Shown here one piece after another: positions 1-9,894 of a DNA stretch of 64,000 nt. The notes beneath the pieces were generated by a model. That model did no database searches. It was not told the origin of the DNA and saw nothing but the letters and a program-made list of their open reading frames with translations. Source of the DNA: Eriocheir sinensis (taxonomy: Eukaryota > Arthropoda > Malacostraca > Decapoda > Varunidae); the NCBI RefSeq assembly GCF_024679095.1, contig NW_026111761.1, forward strand, positions 35,001-99,000, in the 5' to 3' direction. Position 1 is the stretch's first letter. Each line of letters begins with the position of its first letter. A program made the position numbers and the translations under genes.

Positions 1-1020
1 TAATACAACTCCGTCTTTTGAGAGATAAAATTGCTCATCTCATCTCGTCTCGTCATCTTTTATCTCCCACTCATCTCTCACTCTCGGATCATCTAATTCT
101 CATTCCCGTCATATCTCACGTCACCTCCTTGTCTCTCACTCCGTCACACCCACGCCTCCTTCCTCTCGCCTCCTGCACACCCTCCTCTCCCAGCCTTCAC
201 TTCGTTCATGTTTCATCATCTTATTGACACTCCTCTCCTTTAGCTCTCTCGTGCTCCTTTTTTCTGAGTCTGTCCTAGTATCATCTTTTTCTTGTTTCTT
301 CCACTCACTTCACTCTCCTCTCACACTTCTCTTACTACTCATTTCTTCCTTATACCGTCCTCCTCATCTGTTCTTTGTTTCACTTCATTCTAGACTTTCC
401 TCTCATTATTTTTCACTTCCCACTCCCTTCATTCCCACTTCACTCCATTCCCACTCCAGACCAGTCATGTTTTTTTTTCACTTTCCTTCCCACGTCATCT
501 CACATAGTTTCAGGCCTCAAAATTCTCTTCCTCCTCCTCTTCGAGCTGACTCGAGGTGAGGATACGAGAACAACAACACCGCCATTCATGCGTGCAGGGA
601 AGATGAGTGGGAAGGTGAGGAATAGGATGGAGATGAATAGAACAAGAAGAACAGTGCCAGCAATACTGATCAGAGCGATAGGCAGAGGGAAGGAAATTCA
701 AATGTTGCAAGTCATGGTAACTCAAGACATCCTACGGCTAACAGGACTCACTAAACATGGAACAGGAGGAAAAGTAGGAGAAAGAAAATTAAAAGTGCAA
801 GGGAAAAGAGTGAAGGATAGTTGACGACAGACTAAGACGCTTCCTTGAGAGAACTGATACATGACCAGACATCGGCACAACACGGCTTCGGAATATGAAG
901 GGAAGCAGCCACAGCGCTCACTGGGACACACGAAGCATCAGCGCACTACACAACCCAAGAAAAACAATGGAAAAAAAAGAAGTAATATAAATAAGTTGCT
1001 TTACTGTAAGATAGTCCCAA
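1..1020. other. Pyrimidine-rich stretch without a recognisable gene
   Basis: The first 550 bases are strongly C/T-rich on the plus strand, which produces Ser/Leu/Phe-rich open frames. The next 450 bases are purine-rich and contain short Arg/Lys-rich frames. I see no family motif, splice-site pair or conserved domain. I treat the open frames as compositional artefacts. Confidence 0.5.
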
Positions 1021-1022
1021 TA

Positions 1023-1415
1023 TTTTTTTATTTTTTTATTTTTTTTTTTTTTTTTTTTTTTTTTTACATTGCAGCCTATTGCGCCGGTAGGCTTCTTCCC
1101 GGTGGATCCTGATGGTCGGTCCAAGGCTTCTTTCCGGTAGGTCCTGATGGTCGGCCCAGCCCGTTCTGGCGCAGGCGAGTGTTTATAGTGGCGCCATCTT
1201 GCATTGGCTCATGCTGCCCTCCCAGAGCTCATCTTTGATCCTAGAATCTAGAGTCCGGGTTGATAGGTGGTCTTCTGGACAGCATGTGGGTAGTTTTAAG
1301 CCACTCGGCGGCGGCTGAAAAATCCCAGCTTGGTGGCACCGGGCGGGGATTGAACTCGCGTCCTCCTGAACACGAGGCCGTTACTTTGACGACTCAGCCA
1401 CCGCCTGCCCAAATA
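1023..1415 (-). repeat. tRNA-derived SINE, minus strand
   Basis: Read on the minus strand this starts with a tRNA-like head near 1,340-1,411: a D-arm-like GGCTGAGTCG and a B-box-like GAGTTCAATCC. A body of about 250 bases follows, and it ends in the poly(T) at 1,023-1,064, which is a poly(A) tail on the minus strand. The same body recurs head-truncated at about 16,370-16,565 and 30,291-30,485, and as a fragment at 46,794-46,889 next to an A-tract. Shared landmarks are TTTATAGTGGCGCCA and CTTCTGGACAGCATGTGGG. Dispersed copies with a tRNA head and A-tail fit a SINE. Confidence 0.7.
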
Positions 1416-1626
1416 ACAGTAATAATAGGATATCGTAATAGAAGGAACACATAATGAATACTCCGACACAGGGAAAGTATATACTGGGTCTGACTTTGGG
1501 AAGAGATGGAGCTGGGAAACACATGAATGAGTCAGTAAGAAAGGAAGAAGAGAGAACTGATGGAATGATGTAGGCTCAAAAGCCTTCCTGACGCCTCACT
1601 CCTGCCTGCCGTCCCGGCGTCCCTTC

Positions 1627-2274
1627 TTAGTGAAACGACGCCGCCTTCTTGTTTTGCCGGTACCGCTTCCTCTTCCTGGCCTTCTTCTCCTTGGGCGAGG
1701 TGTTGTCTATTGCAATCGTCTTATATCTGAAGGGAAATAGGAGGTGCCACATGTAGGCCGTCGAGCCTACTTCAGTCTCCTTGTTTTTTTTCTCTTTATT
1801 TATGTGAAACGATTTTGATTTAGATTTCGGTGTTGAAAAGGAGCCTGCAGAGGAGGAGGAGGAGGAGGAGGAGTGGTAGGAGGAGGACGCGTACGAGGAG
1901 GAGGAAGCCGAAGAAGAGGCCGAGTAGGAAGGCTTCCTCCCCGGAGCCTTGGCCTGACTGGCCGTGCTCCTTATCCGTGCGTCGTATCGGGCCCGTGAGT
2001 CGGGGTCGGAGAGCGTCTCCATCACCTGCTGCAGCTGCTGGAATTTTGTCTTGGCGTTCGCGTCATTCGGGTTCTTGTCAGGGTGAATCTTGAGGGCGAG
2101 GCGGTGGTAGGCTTTCTTGACCTCCTGCAGGGTGGCCTCGGGCTTCACGCCCAGGAGCTCGTAGTGGGTTTTGTTTGCCATTGGTCCAGGTAGTGGATAC
2201 ACGCGTACAGGCGTTCCATTCAACACGTCACCTCGGTTTCGGACACGCCGTTTTGTGTAGCTCGGAGTTGACAT
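1627..2274 (-). CDS. J-domain (DnaJ/Hsp40-type) protein, intronless
   Basis: The protein is 215 aa from the first in-frame ATG, or 184 aa from the second (2,179-2,181), which lies in the better initiation context. The J domain begins at the second Met. It has the helix II pattern [18 protein letters not shown] with the HPD tripeptide that stimulates Hsp70 ATPase activity, then helix III ([21 protein letters not shown]). A Ser-rich linker follows, partly encoded by a trinucleotide tract, and then a Lys/Arg-rich C-terminus ([16 protein letters not shown]) that could act as a nuclear signal. There is no Gly/Phe region or zinc-finger domain, so it fits the minimal J-protein (DNAJC-like) class. 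It is most likely an Hsp70 co-chaperone; the client is unknown. No intron is visible, so a retrogene origin is possible. An inverted paralogue lies at 63,756-64,000. Confidence 0.82.
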   Translation of the reverse strand: MSTPSYTKRRVRNRGDVLNGTPVRVYPLPGPMANKTHYELLGVKPEATLQEVKKAYHRLALKIHPDKNPNDANAKTKFQQLQQVMETLSDPDSRARYDARIRSTASQAKAPGRKPSYSASSSASSSSYASSSYHSSSSSSSSAGSFSTPKSKSKSFHINKEKKNKETEVGSTAYMWHLLFPFRYKTIAIDNTSPKEKKARKRKRYRQNKKAASFH

Positions 2275-2640
2275 TGCATGGTCCCGAGTCTAGAGCTGAA
2301 TGGCAGACCTTTAAGGGCGCAAATCACTGCGATGCTAAGGTCTCTTTAGTCACTTTACACCAAACTAACCAAGAAGACCCACTCACTGTTACCTTAGGGG
2401 AAGGGGGAGGGGGGGGCCTCTAGGCTAAGCCTGCGCAAGATGACTATAGGGAGAAAAAAGCTCCGAAGTGTGCGAAGCCGTCGTCAGGACCACTATGTAC
2501 AGGAGGGAGCATAGGGATACATGCAGACCACAGGAAGCCAGTCGGCGTACACACGGGGCCTCCTGGGAATGGTTGATTCACCGAGCTCCCTTCCCGGCCA
2601 TAAATGTGTCTAACCTCTACTGAAATCTTTCAGTGCTGTC
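2275..2640 (-). promoter_or_regulatory. 5' flank of the J-protein gene, conserved in the inverted copy
   Basis: The sequence upstream of the gene matches 63,400-63,755 in reverse orientation almost throughout, including a homopurine G-run at about 2,400-2,418. It must contain the promoter if the gene is transcribed. I see no convincing TATA box. The conservation may simply reflect recent duplication rather than selection. Confidence 0.4.
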
Positions 2641-2758
2641 TGCCCCTTGTGTTCCAATCACCTACCACCACCTGGTCGTGAAGTAGTTCTTAGCCATTTC
2701 TTTCCTCAACCTAAATTCATCTAATCTGTATCCGTTGTTGTTTGTCCTTTTCTCTGTG

Positions 2759-2819
<61 letters not shown>

Positions 2820-2960
2820 GTGTTTCATCAGGAACTCCCTTGCCAATCCCTTTAACCTATTCAGAAACCCCATTTGCATCTCCTCCAAGTCTACGCCTTT
2901 AAAAAGAGTGTAAGTTAAGGTTTTTAATTGTTCTCTGGCTGTAAAATCTAAATCCTTGGA
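2641..2960 (-). repeat. LINE 3'-tail fragment with embedded (TA)n
   Basis: On the minus strand, frames resembling the conserved LINE C-terminus can be read: a YRLDEFRLRKEMAKNYFT pattern parallel to the NGFKFDKFRF motif of the LINE at 45,569-45,796. A (TA)n tract occupies 2,765-2,818. The same fragment is present at 3,311-3,505 in plus orientation and at about 63,110-63,425 in plus orientation. Confidence 0.55.
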
Positions 2961-3012
2961 GCATTTGAATCATTAATTCATTCGAGTACTGATTCGAGGG
3001 AGTCTTTATGCA

Positions 3013-3310
3013 TTATGTAATGGCGGTACAAGAGAAAAAAAAAGTGACCCAGGTGGACCTAATCAACAAAAGGTAGAGTTGAAGCACACCCTGCAGCTGC
3101 GCGTGGCGGCGGTGCTCATCTCCGTCCCGTTGGTCCTCTGAACCTGTGGTGGATAAGAATCCATTACCCCGACACGGGCCAGTGTAACATCCGGGTTTCC
3201 ACATCCTGCCTTCCCCAGCTTTCCCCAGATATTCATTCATCGACCATCCCGAAGAGGAGGATGAACAGCTGAGTGGGCTGCACTCCGACTGCCAAGGCCG
3301 GGACTCGAAC
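3013..3310 (-). repeat. tRNA-derived SINE (second family), minus strand
   Basis: Reverse-complement similarity to 62,740-63,040 is high. Relatives occur at about 43,770-44,020 (-), 49,966-50,235 (+) and 51,570-51,865 (-). Landmarks are a B-box-like GGGTTCGAGTCCCGGCC, then GCTGTTCATCCTC and a CCCGGATGTTACACTGG core. This copy is cut within the B box at about 3,308 and joins directly to a LINE-tail fragment. Confidence 0.65.
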
Positions 3311-3505
3311 CCTAACTTACACTCTTTTTAAAGGCGTAGACTTGGAGGAGATGCAAATGGGGTTTCTGAATAGGTTAAAGGGATTGGCAAGGGAGTTCCT
3401 GATGAAACACGTATATATATATAAAAAAATACACAGAGAAAAGGACAAACAACAACGGATACAGATTAGATGAATTTAGGTTGAGGAAAGAAATGGCTAA
3501 GAACG
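3311..3505 (+). repeat. LINE 3'-tail fragment, inverted relative to 2,713-2,915
   Basis: The segment contains GGCGTAGACTTGGAGGAGAT and the downstream LINE-tail sequence in plus orientation. It is therefore the inverted partner of 2,713-2,915, with the SINE at 3,013-3,310 as spacer. The copy lacks most of the (TA)n expansion. Confidence 0.6.
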
Positions 3506-3843
3506 AATGTGATTTGGTGTTGTAATGTGAGTGCTTAGGTGTGTCACCGTGTGTGTGTAATTCAGCTCTTGGTCTGCTGCGGGTCAGACAGCCAGCCGTT
3601 CCCCTACGAAAGAGCACAGAGCTCGTAATACCGATCTTTGGGTAGGACTGAGACAACTCACACACAACACACCGCTACAACGAGGTCACAGCTCCTTGCC
3701 TGACGTCGCGTACCTACTCACTGCTAGGTGAACAGGGGCTACACGTGAAAGAAGATAAACCCAACTTATCTTCACCCGGCCGGGGAATTGAACCCCGGTC
3801 CTTCTGGTTGTGAGGCAGACGCTCTATCCACTGAGCTACCGGG

Positions 3844-3844
<1 letters not shown>
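3506..3844 (-). repeat. tRNA-Val-like SINE with cloverleaf head
   Basis: On the minus strand, 3,844-3,774 folds as a 71-base tRNA cloverleaf. The acceptor arms GCCCGGT and GCCGGGT pair, the D arm is GCTC...GAGC, the anticodon loop CTCACAA reads CAC (Val), and the T arm is CGGGG TTCAATT CCCCG. It continues without a terminator into about 270 bases of body containing CACGTGTAGCCCCTGTTCAC. That makes it a SINE head rather than a tRNA gene. One mismatch in the anticodon stem agrees. Confidence 0.72.
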
Positions 3845-3887
<43 letters not shown>

Positions 3888-3960
3888 TGGTGGTGGTGAT
3901 GGTGGTGGTGGTGGTGATGGTGGTGGTAATGATGGTGGTGGTGGTGGTGGTGGGAGGGGG
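3845..3960. repeat. (GT)n followed by (GGT)n microsatellite
   Basis: Uninterrupted GT repeats give way to GGT/GAT triplets. They give spurious Cys-Val and Gly/Val-rich open frames. The tract abuts the 5' end of the tRNA-like SINE. Confidence 0.9.
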
Positions 3961-4140
3961 AGTACACGGAACAAGGAAAGATGTCGAGGTGGGTGTGTTT
4001 ATGGAAGTGGACGGACGGAGAGAAAGGGGGAAAGAAAGAAAGAAAGAAAGAAAAACAATCATTGTATTACTGCCAGGATCTGCGCAAACAGTCTGACATT
4101 TATAGGAAAAAGCGCAAGTAACCGAGACACCAAGAACATC
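3950..4140 (+). repeat. Dispersed repeat shared with 62,495-62,690
   Basis: Both copies contain GGGGGAGTACACGG, then GTGTGTTTATGG, a GAAAG-rich stretch, and CTGCCAGGATCTGCGCAAAC. Both are in plus orientation and lie next to GGT-rich triplet sequence. I recognise no coding potential. Together with the neighbouring SINE and J-gene copies it forms part of a rearranged duplication between the two ends of the window. Confidence 0.6.
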
Positions 4141-4289
4141 TGTTTCCTTACTAATCCTTTAATCCATCCCTCCATCCACACCTATACTATTTCCATATCC
4201 ACATGTCTATCTATGCCTGTCCATCCTTTACTCACTGCGTCAATTCCTTATTCACTATTATACATACAGCGGACATCATTTTTAGCCCT

Positions 4290-5070
4290 CTCCTCTTAAT
4301 CAAACCTTTTAATCAAACCGGTCATCCTGTTTGCTTTTTTAACGGACTCGTTGCACTGCTGGGAAAACTTGAGGCTAGACGCGACTGTGACGCCAAGATC
4401 TTTGACCGAGTGAACGCCTTAACTTTAACGCCGCACATTTCATAGTCCTTCTTTATATTTCTAGATCCAACCTGCAGAATCTGGCACTTGTTTATATTAA
4501 AAGGCATTTCCCATTTTACTGACCAATCTGATACTTTACGCAAATTTTGTTGGCTCCGCCTGTCACATTCCGTAAGTACCGCATTGCCGATTTTCGTGTC
4601 GTCCGCAAATTTACTAATGAAATTATTGAGACCAAGGTTAATGTCGTTGATGTAAATGACGAAGAGAACGGGTCCCAGGACAGAGCCTTGGGGGACACCA
4701 CTAGTCTGTCATCCACTCAGAGGTCACTCCTTTTATTACAACTCTTTGCTTTCTATTGCTTAGCCAGTGCTTGATCCATTCGTGAAGCTTACCCCAGATA
4801 CCTATTTCCTTGATTTTATGAAGCAACTTGCAGTGTGGGACTTTATCACACGCCTTCTGGAAGTCTAAATAAATAATATCAAGTGATTTATAAACATCAT
4901 AGACTGCAAAAAGCTCGTTATAGAACGTTAATAGAGTCGACAAACAAGATCTGTTGTTACGGAAATCAAGATCAAGAGAATAGACAGGTCTTTTCACGCG
5001 CAGGTTTTGACGTCATCAGCCGTATGATACAGAGCAGGCGGAGAATAATAAGGAAAACGAGATATTTCAT

Positions 5071-5136
<66 letters not shown>

Positions 5137-7079
5137 GAACCTTCTTATCCAAGTATTTTATGACATATTCTTACTCGCCGGAATCATCCGCTATTGAACA
5201 GTTCTCCTGTCCACCCTGACACCCTCTGTATCACCTTATCCTCTTTTACCCAGTCTTTTCTTACCCCTAGCTGCCCATTAATTCTGTGACCGCTTCAGTT
5301 CCTTAATCCTAAATACTAAAGTCACCCATCGAAATCAAAGAAAATGGAGCACACGGGATGTGTCTACACCTGTGGTCAGGTGAGGACTGGTGGGTAGGTT
5401 TTAGTCGAAGCAAACTGAGGGGCGGCAGGTGACGTCAATGCGCAGAAGAGGAGAATTCTGGTACGAGGTTGAGAAGACCTGGTATATTCTCTTGATCTTG
5501 ACGGAAACCATGTTGCGAGTCCAGGATTACCGAATTACACCCTAGGTAGTTAACTGCTTTATCTCGAATAATTGTCTCAAATAATTTACCAATGATTTAA
5601 GTTAAGCTGATTGGCCTGTATTTATCCGATAATTTTCGGTCGCCTTTTTTGAAAAAGGGTGTTACGTTAGCCATTTTCCAATCACTAGGAGCGATACCAT
5701 GGTGCAAAGACATCTTAAACAGCATTGTTAAAGGTCTGAGTATCGCTCTTGATATTTCTTAAGTAATTTTGGATATATTTTATCAGGTCCTGGACTTTTG
5801 TTAGTTTTAAGTGACTGCAGCGCCTTGAGAACGTCATCTGTACTGATTTCAAAGTCAGGGAGGGAATGACTGGGATTTTCAATAGTGTTAGGAACAGCAG
5901 CAGTATCGGTAGAGCTACTATTAAAAACCAAGGCGGAATAAGAATTTAACGTGTTCGCTATGCGTTGGCTGTCTGTCACGATATTGCCCGAATTATCTGT
6001 TAATGGGCCAATCCCACTTCGAATCTCTTTTTTGTTGTTTACATATCTAAAAAAACTTTTAGGATCTGACTTGCAATTTACCGCAATGTTTACTTCGTAC
6101 CTCCGTTTCGTCTGTTTGATTAAACATTTAACTTGTTGTCTTGCTTCGTAGTACCGTGTACTATTTTCGGTAGAGTTATCGGTTTTCTTTTGCCTATATA
6201 ACAAGCTCCTCTCTTGGAGAGCAAATATGATTTCATTATTAAACCGCGGAGGATTTTCAACTTTTCGGCGCTTTTCACAAGATTGCACGGATTTATTTTG
6301 TTCAGTTAGTAATCGAGCTTTAAAGTCTTGCCAAGATTCTTCGACGTCGATGTTGGATACTAATTGAAAGTTCGTTAATGACTGTCTTATTGTTCAAAAT
6401 CCGCTCTTTTCAAATTGGAAACCAATACCTTATTCTCTGCAATCCTTGTTTGAGCTCTTTGTCGAGACGCACCAGTCTATGATCGCATGATCCGACGAGT
6501 TCGCCAACGCTAACATTGTCAACTAAGTTCTCTTGGGTTACTAATACAAGATCAAGAATATTACTATCGCGCGTTGGTTCACTAACCATTTAGCTAAGGC
6601 AGTTATTTTCAAGGAAGTCTAACATCCATCCTGTGCGATTCCCCCTCGGATCCCGTGAGTGTCTGCCAGTCTATATGCGGTAGATTAAAATCGTCCAAAA
6701 TCAATGCATCACTGTTTCGGAGAGTTCTTTGCAAAACGCTATACATTATTTCATCATCCTCGCGTGACTGGCCTGGAGGCCTGTAAGTGACGGATATGCT
6801 GATTTTTAATTGATCGGTATTTGTACTCACGCTCACGTGTTCTACAGTACTGGTCTCTGGTGTTTTATCAACGGGCTGTAAGCTACTTTTGACGTAAAGA
6901 GCCACTCCTCCACCTCTACTATTAACTCGGTCTTTATTGAAAAATATAAAGTTATCTATATCATATTCAGAAATTAAGTCTTTATTAGCAGTGTCAATAA
7001 ATGTTTCAGTTACGGCAATTACATCAAAGTCTTCTGTTTTAGTTAGGCACTGCAATTCATCGATCTTATCTCTTAAGCT
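4290..7079 (-). mobile_element. Decayed non-LTR retrotransposon (CR1/jockey-like), minus strand
   Basis: Fragments read in order on the minus strand. An endonuclease (EEP-type) domain lies at 7,055-6,609, with IAVTETFI, RGGGVALYVKS and ILDDFNLPHIDW. A linker and N-terminal RT segment lie at 6,288-5,728, ending in the typical SPGPDKI motif. Around 5,650-5,580 are FFKKGDRK and YRPISLT. Fingers/palm follow at 4,965-4,701 with DIIYLDFQKACDKVPH and GRKQRVV-like text (SNRKQRVV). The thumb region is at 4,543-4,322 ([20 protein letters not shown]). Frameshifts and stops separate these pieces, and both ends are truncated (a GA microsatellite at 7,081). It is interrupted at 4,966-5,501 by a TIR element. 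It is not functional. Confidence 0.82.
4966..5501. mobile_element. 536-bp TIR element (MITE-like) with 6-bp target duplication
   Basis: The left end begins TCAAGATCAAGAGAATA and the right end is its inverse; similarity extends about 30 bases inwards with a few differences. CGGAAA flanks it at 4,960-4,965 and 5,502-5,507. Joining the flanks re-forms the interrupted RT reading frame of the host LINE (HGFR followed by NNRSC), which independently proves an insertion. The interior has no open frame of note. It contains a (GT)n tract (5,071-5,132) and a GACGTCA motif near both ends. Superfamily is undetermined. Confidence 0.85.
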
Positions 7080-7080
7080 T

Positions 7081-7112
<32 letters not shown>
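7081..7112. repeat. (GA)n microsatellite
   Basis: Pure GA repeat marking the 5' truncation point of the minus-strand LINE. Confidence 0.9.
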
Positions 7113-7116
<4 letters not shown>

Positions 7117-7307
7117 AACTTCCAAAAAATCGATAAGATGGTAACTTTGGGAGTTTAAGTAATACTCCAGATTTTGCTGCAATTTTGTACTTTATTCAGA
7201 TATAGTTGGTGTTTTTGCTATCTTTATTAATCATTAAACAAACTAAACTCTTTTTGGAAGAACTACTTTGGATCCCTTACTCATGAAAATTAGAAAAATA
7301 AAATAGC

Positions 7308-8250
7308 CACAGGTGGGCCATTTTGTACAATGTGTGGGGCAAAACGGACCTCACATATGGGGCAAAATGGCCCTCATATGGAAATGCTTGACAACATGCC
7401 AAAACATACGTTTTGATAGAGAATCACACTGGAAAGATTACTTAACATAAAATTAAAATAATCTGGCTCTTATTCCATTAGAAAATAATTGTTGTTAGGC
7501 TCAGTAGCATGAACAACGATGAATTCTTATAAACTACTCACAAATGAAGAGTGATATATTACCTTCCTGAACATAAAAGTTCATATTCCATTACAAAAAC
7601 AGATGATTTGTGGCTCAGTAGCATGAACACCAATGAACTCTAATGAAACTACTCACAAGTGACAGTGAAATTACATTTCTGAACAAAAAGTTCTTAATGC
7701 ATTACAAAAATAATTGTTCTTTGGCTCAGCAGCATAAACAGCATGAACTCACGAAATAATGAAAAGTGACATTACCTTCCTGAACATAAAATTAATATTC
7801 ATATAAAAGGGACAGAGAACACTTTGTCCTTATCTTTGTTCAGTGAAGCTGTGAGTTAGTTAGCAGCAAAAAATAATAATTATTGTTAAGTGGGCTGTTT
7901 TGCCCCGAGGGCAACGAAAATGTTAACAACAATCCCAGCGGAACATTGGTGGTGCAGAAAAATGTTTCAGTAGTCAGACTCATTCACAGAGTAACGCCAG
8001 AGAACCGTGCAATAACACATGAAATTATGAGTCACAGTATTCCTACAAACACGATTTTATCAGACCCTTACCAATAGATCAGCTGGTGATCAAATATTCA
8101 GGGATTTTTCACACACAAACAAACGACGGCGTCCAAACTTCCCCCGGTGTTACTGGTGACTAATGAGCCGAGGAGTAAGTCCTTATCAATAGCTGCCAGA
8201 AGCTAAACACACAGAAAACGGGCTGGTCCATATTACCCACCTGTGCCATT
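7308..8250. other. AT-rich region with degenerate tandem repeats; possible TIR element
   Basis: Positions about 7,430-7,800 hold three or so degenerate repeats of 110-130 bases, marked by GGCTCAGTAGCATGAAC, TACTCACAAATGA and CCTGAACATAAA. ACAGGTGGGCCATTTTGTAC at the left and the reverse complement of an ACCCACCTGTGCCA stretch near 8,245 look like weak inverted ends. The frame at 7,883-8,077 matches nothing I recognise. I do not call a gene here. Confidence 0.3.
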
Positions 8251-8257
8251 CTGACCC

Positions 8258-8260
8258 ACC

Positions 8261-8301
<41 letters not shown>

Positions 8302-8358
8302 CGCGCGCGCGCGCACGCACAAAGCTTTTAAAGGATCTGAGGAGCTTTTTGAAGAGAC

Positions 8359-8395
<37 letters not shown>
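8258..8395. repeat. (CA)n, (GC)n and (TC)n microsatellites
   Basis: CA repeats at 8,260-8,299 are followed by GC-rich dinucleotides, then TC repeats at 8,363-8,394. No gene. Confidence 0.9.
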
Positions 8396-8398
<3 letters not shown>

Positions 8399-8721
8399 AC
8401 ATGTATTTTCAATTATAATATTCTAATGCAATATAGAAAACAAACAACTGACTCGTACGTGTCTGGTTTTCCGTCTCATTCTTTTTCGGATCTTGTGTTT
8501 TGGTGATGAGGGTATCTCGAAGCGGCCTCGGAGCCTTGATATGAAGCGTATCTATAGGTGAAGAGTAGGCGACTCGGCGGTTCTCAGACACGAGTAACTT
8601 AAAATAAATATTAGAAGGGAAGGTTTCTGTGAAACTGACGTACTGTGACCTATGCATAATAGTGGTAGTGGTAGCAGTGGTGGTGGTGGTTATTGTGGTG
8701 GTACTTTTGGTAATAGTAGTT

Positions 8722-8766
<45 letters not shown>

Positions 8767-9139
8767 ATATTAGTAGTAGTTATACGAAAAGACGATGGAT
8801 ATTTAGCCTCAAACATTTCATCTTTCTCCTTTCAACCGAGAATAGACATCGCAAAATACGCACACCGTTAGTGCCCTCAAAGGGAGAGCTGTAGGTTAAG
8901 AAATATATGTTAAAAAGGGTTGTGGAATACATACAGTCTGACGCACGCGAGGAGAGAGCACCCCAGTATTTTAAAACGAGCAAAGGGGCAATCGATTCAT
9001 ATCGGTTTTGCATGAAGGCAAAGGAGGATTGAAGGAACATCAGACAACTCGAGGATGCCATTCATGCGCTGACACGGGACACTGAAATTTTGAGGGAGGG
9101 TCTCCTGACGACAGAGTGTAGCAGGCGTTCCACTCGCGG
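8396..9139. other. No recognisable gene; contains (GTG/TAG)n at 8,655-8,780
   Basis: A trinucleotide tract of GTG then TAG units yields Ser/Gly, Val and (reverse) Thr-rich frames. The rest of the stretch shows no domain, splice pair or repeat-family landmark that I recognise. Confidence 0.5.
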
Positions 9140-9890
9140 AAGTTCCTCCTCGCCCCTTCCCTCGCCCTCCCCCACCAGTTCCTCCCCCCTTCCCTTCTCC
9201 TCTTCCCCCTCATCCGCCTCACCCTGCCTTCTCTCTCCTCTCTCCTCCACCCTCGCCTCCCCTCCCCACCCCCACACAGCCGCTACCACCCCCGCCTCCC
9301 TTCAGGTCCCCTCCTCCTCCCCAGTCCCCTCCTCCTCCCCCCCTCTCCCTCCTCCTCCCCGATCTCTCCCGCCACCTCCTCCGCCACCTCCGCTACCACC
9401 TCAGCAACCTCCTTCTCTCCACCTTCCCCTTCAACGTCATCCTCCTCCTCCTCCTCCTCCTCCTCCTCCTCCTCCTCCTCCTCCCCCTCCCCCTCCTTCT
9501 TCTTCCCTCCTCCTCCTCCTCCCTCCTCCTCCTCCTTCTTCTTCCTCCCCTCCTCCTCCTCCTTCCTCCTCCTTCTCCTCCTCCTCTTCCTCCTCCTCCT
9601 CCTCCTCCTCCTCTACCTCCTCCTCCTCCTCCTCATCCTCCTCCTCTTCCTTCTCCTCCTCCTCCTTCTTCCTCCTCCTCCTCCTCCTCCTCCTTCCTCC
9701 TCCTCCTCCTCCTCCTCCTCCTCCTCCTCCTCCTCCTCTTCCTCCTCCTCCACCACTTCCTCCGCCACCTCCTTTTTCTCCATCTTTCCCTTCAACGTCC
9801 TCCTCCTCCTCCTCCTCCTCCACATTCCTCCTCCTCCTCCTCTTCCTCCTCCTCCTCCTCCTCTCCTTCCTTCTCTCCTACTTCCTAGGA
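9140..9890. repeat. (CCT/TCC)n low-complexity polypyrimidine tract
   Basis: About 750 bases are almost entirely CCT/CTT triplets. They give a Pro/Ser-rich frame on the plus strand and Glu/Gly-rich frames on the minus strand. Strand asymmetry this long can form triplex (H-DNA) structure. No protein is called. Confidence 0.85.
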
Positions 9891-9894
9891 GGTT

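Noticed and set aside
375..824. 149-codon plus-strand frame with basic C-terminus
   Set aside because: Crosses from a C/T-rich to a purine-rich stretch with no domain or splice support.
3774..3844. Functional tRNA-Val gene
   Set aside because: Anticodon-stem mismatch, no terminator, and direct continuation into a SINE body.
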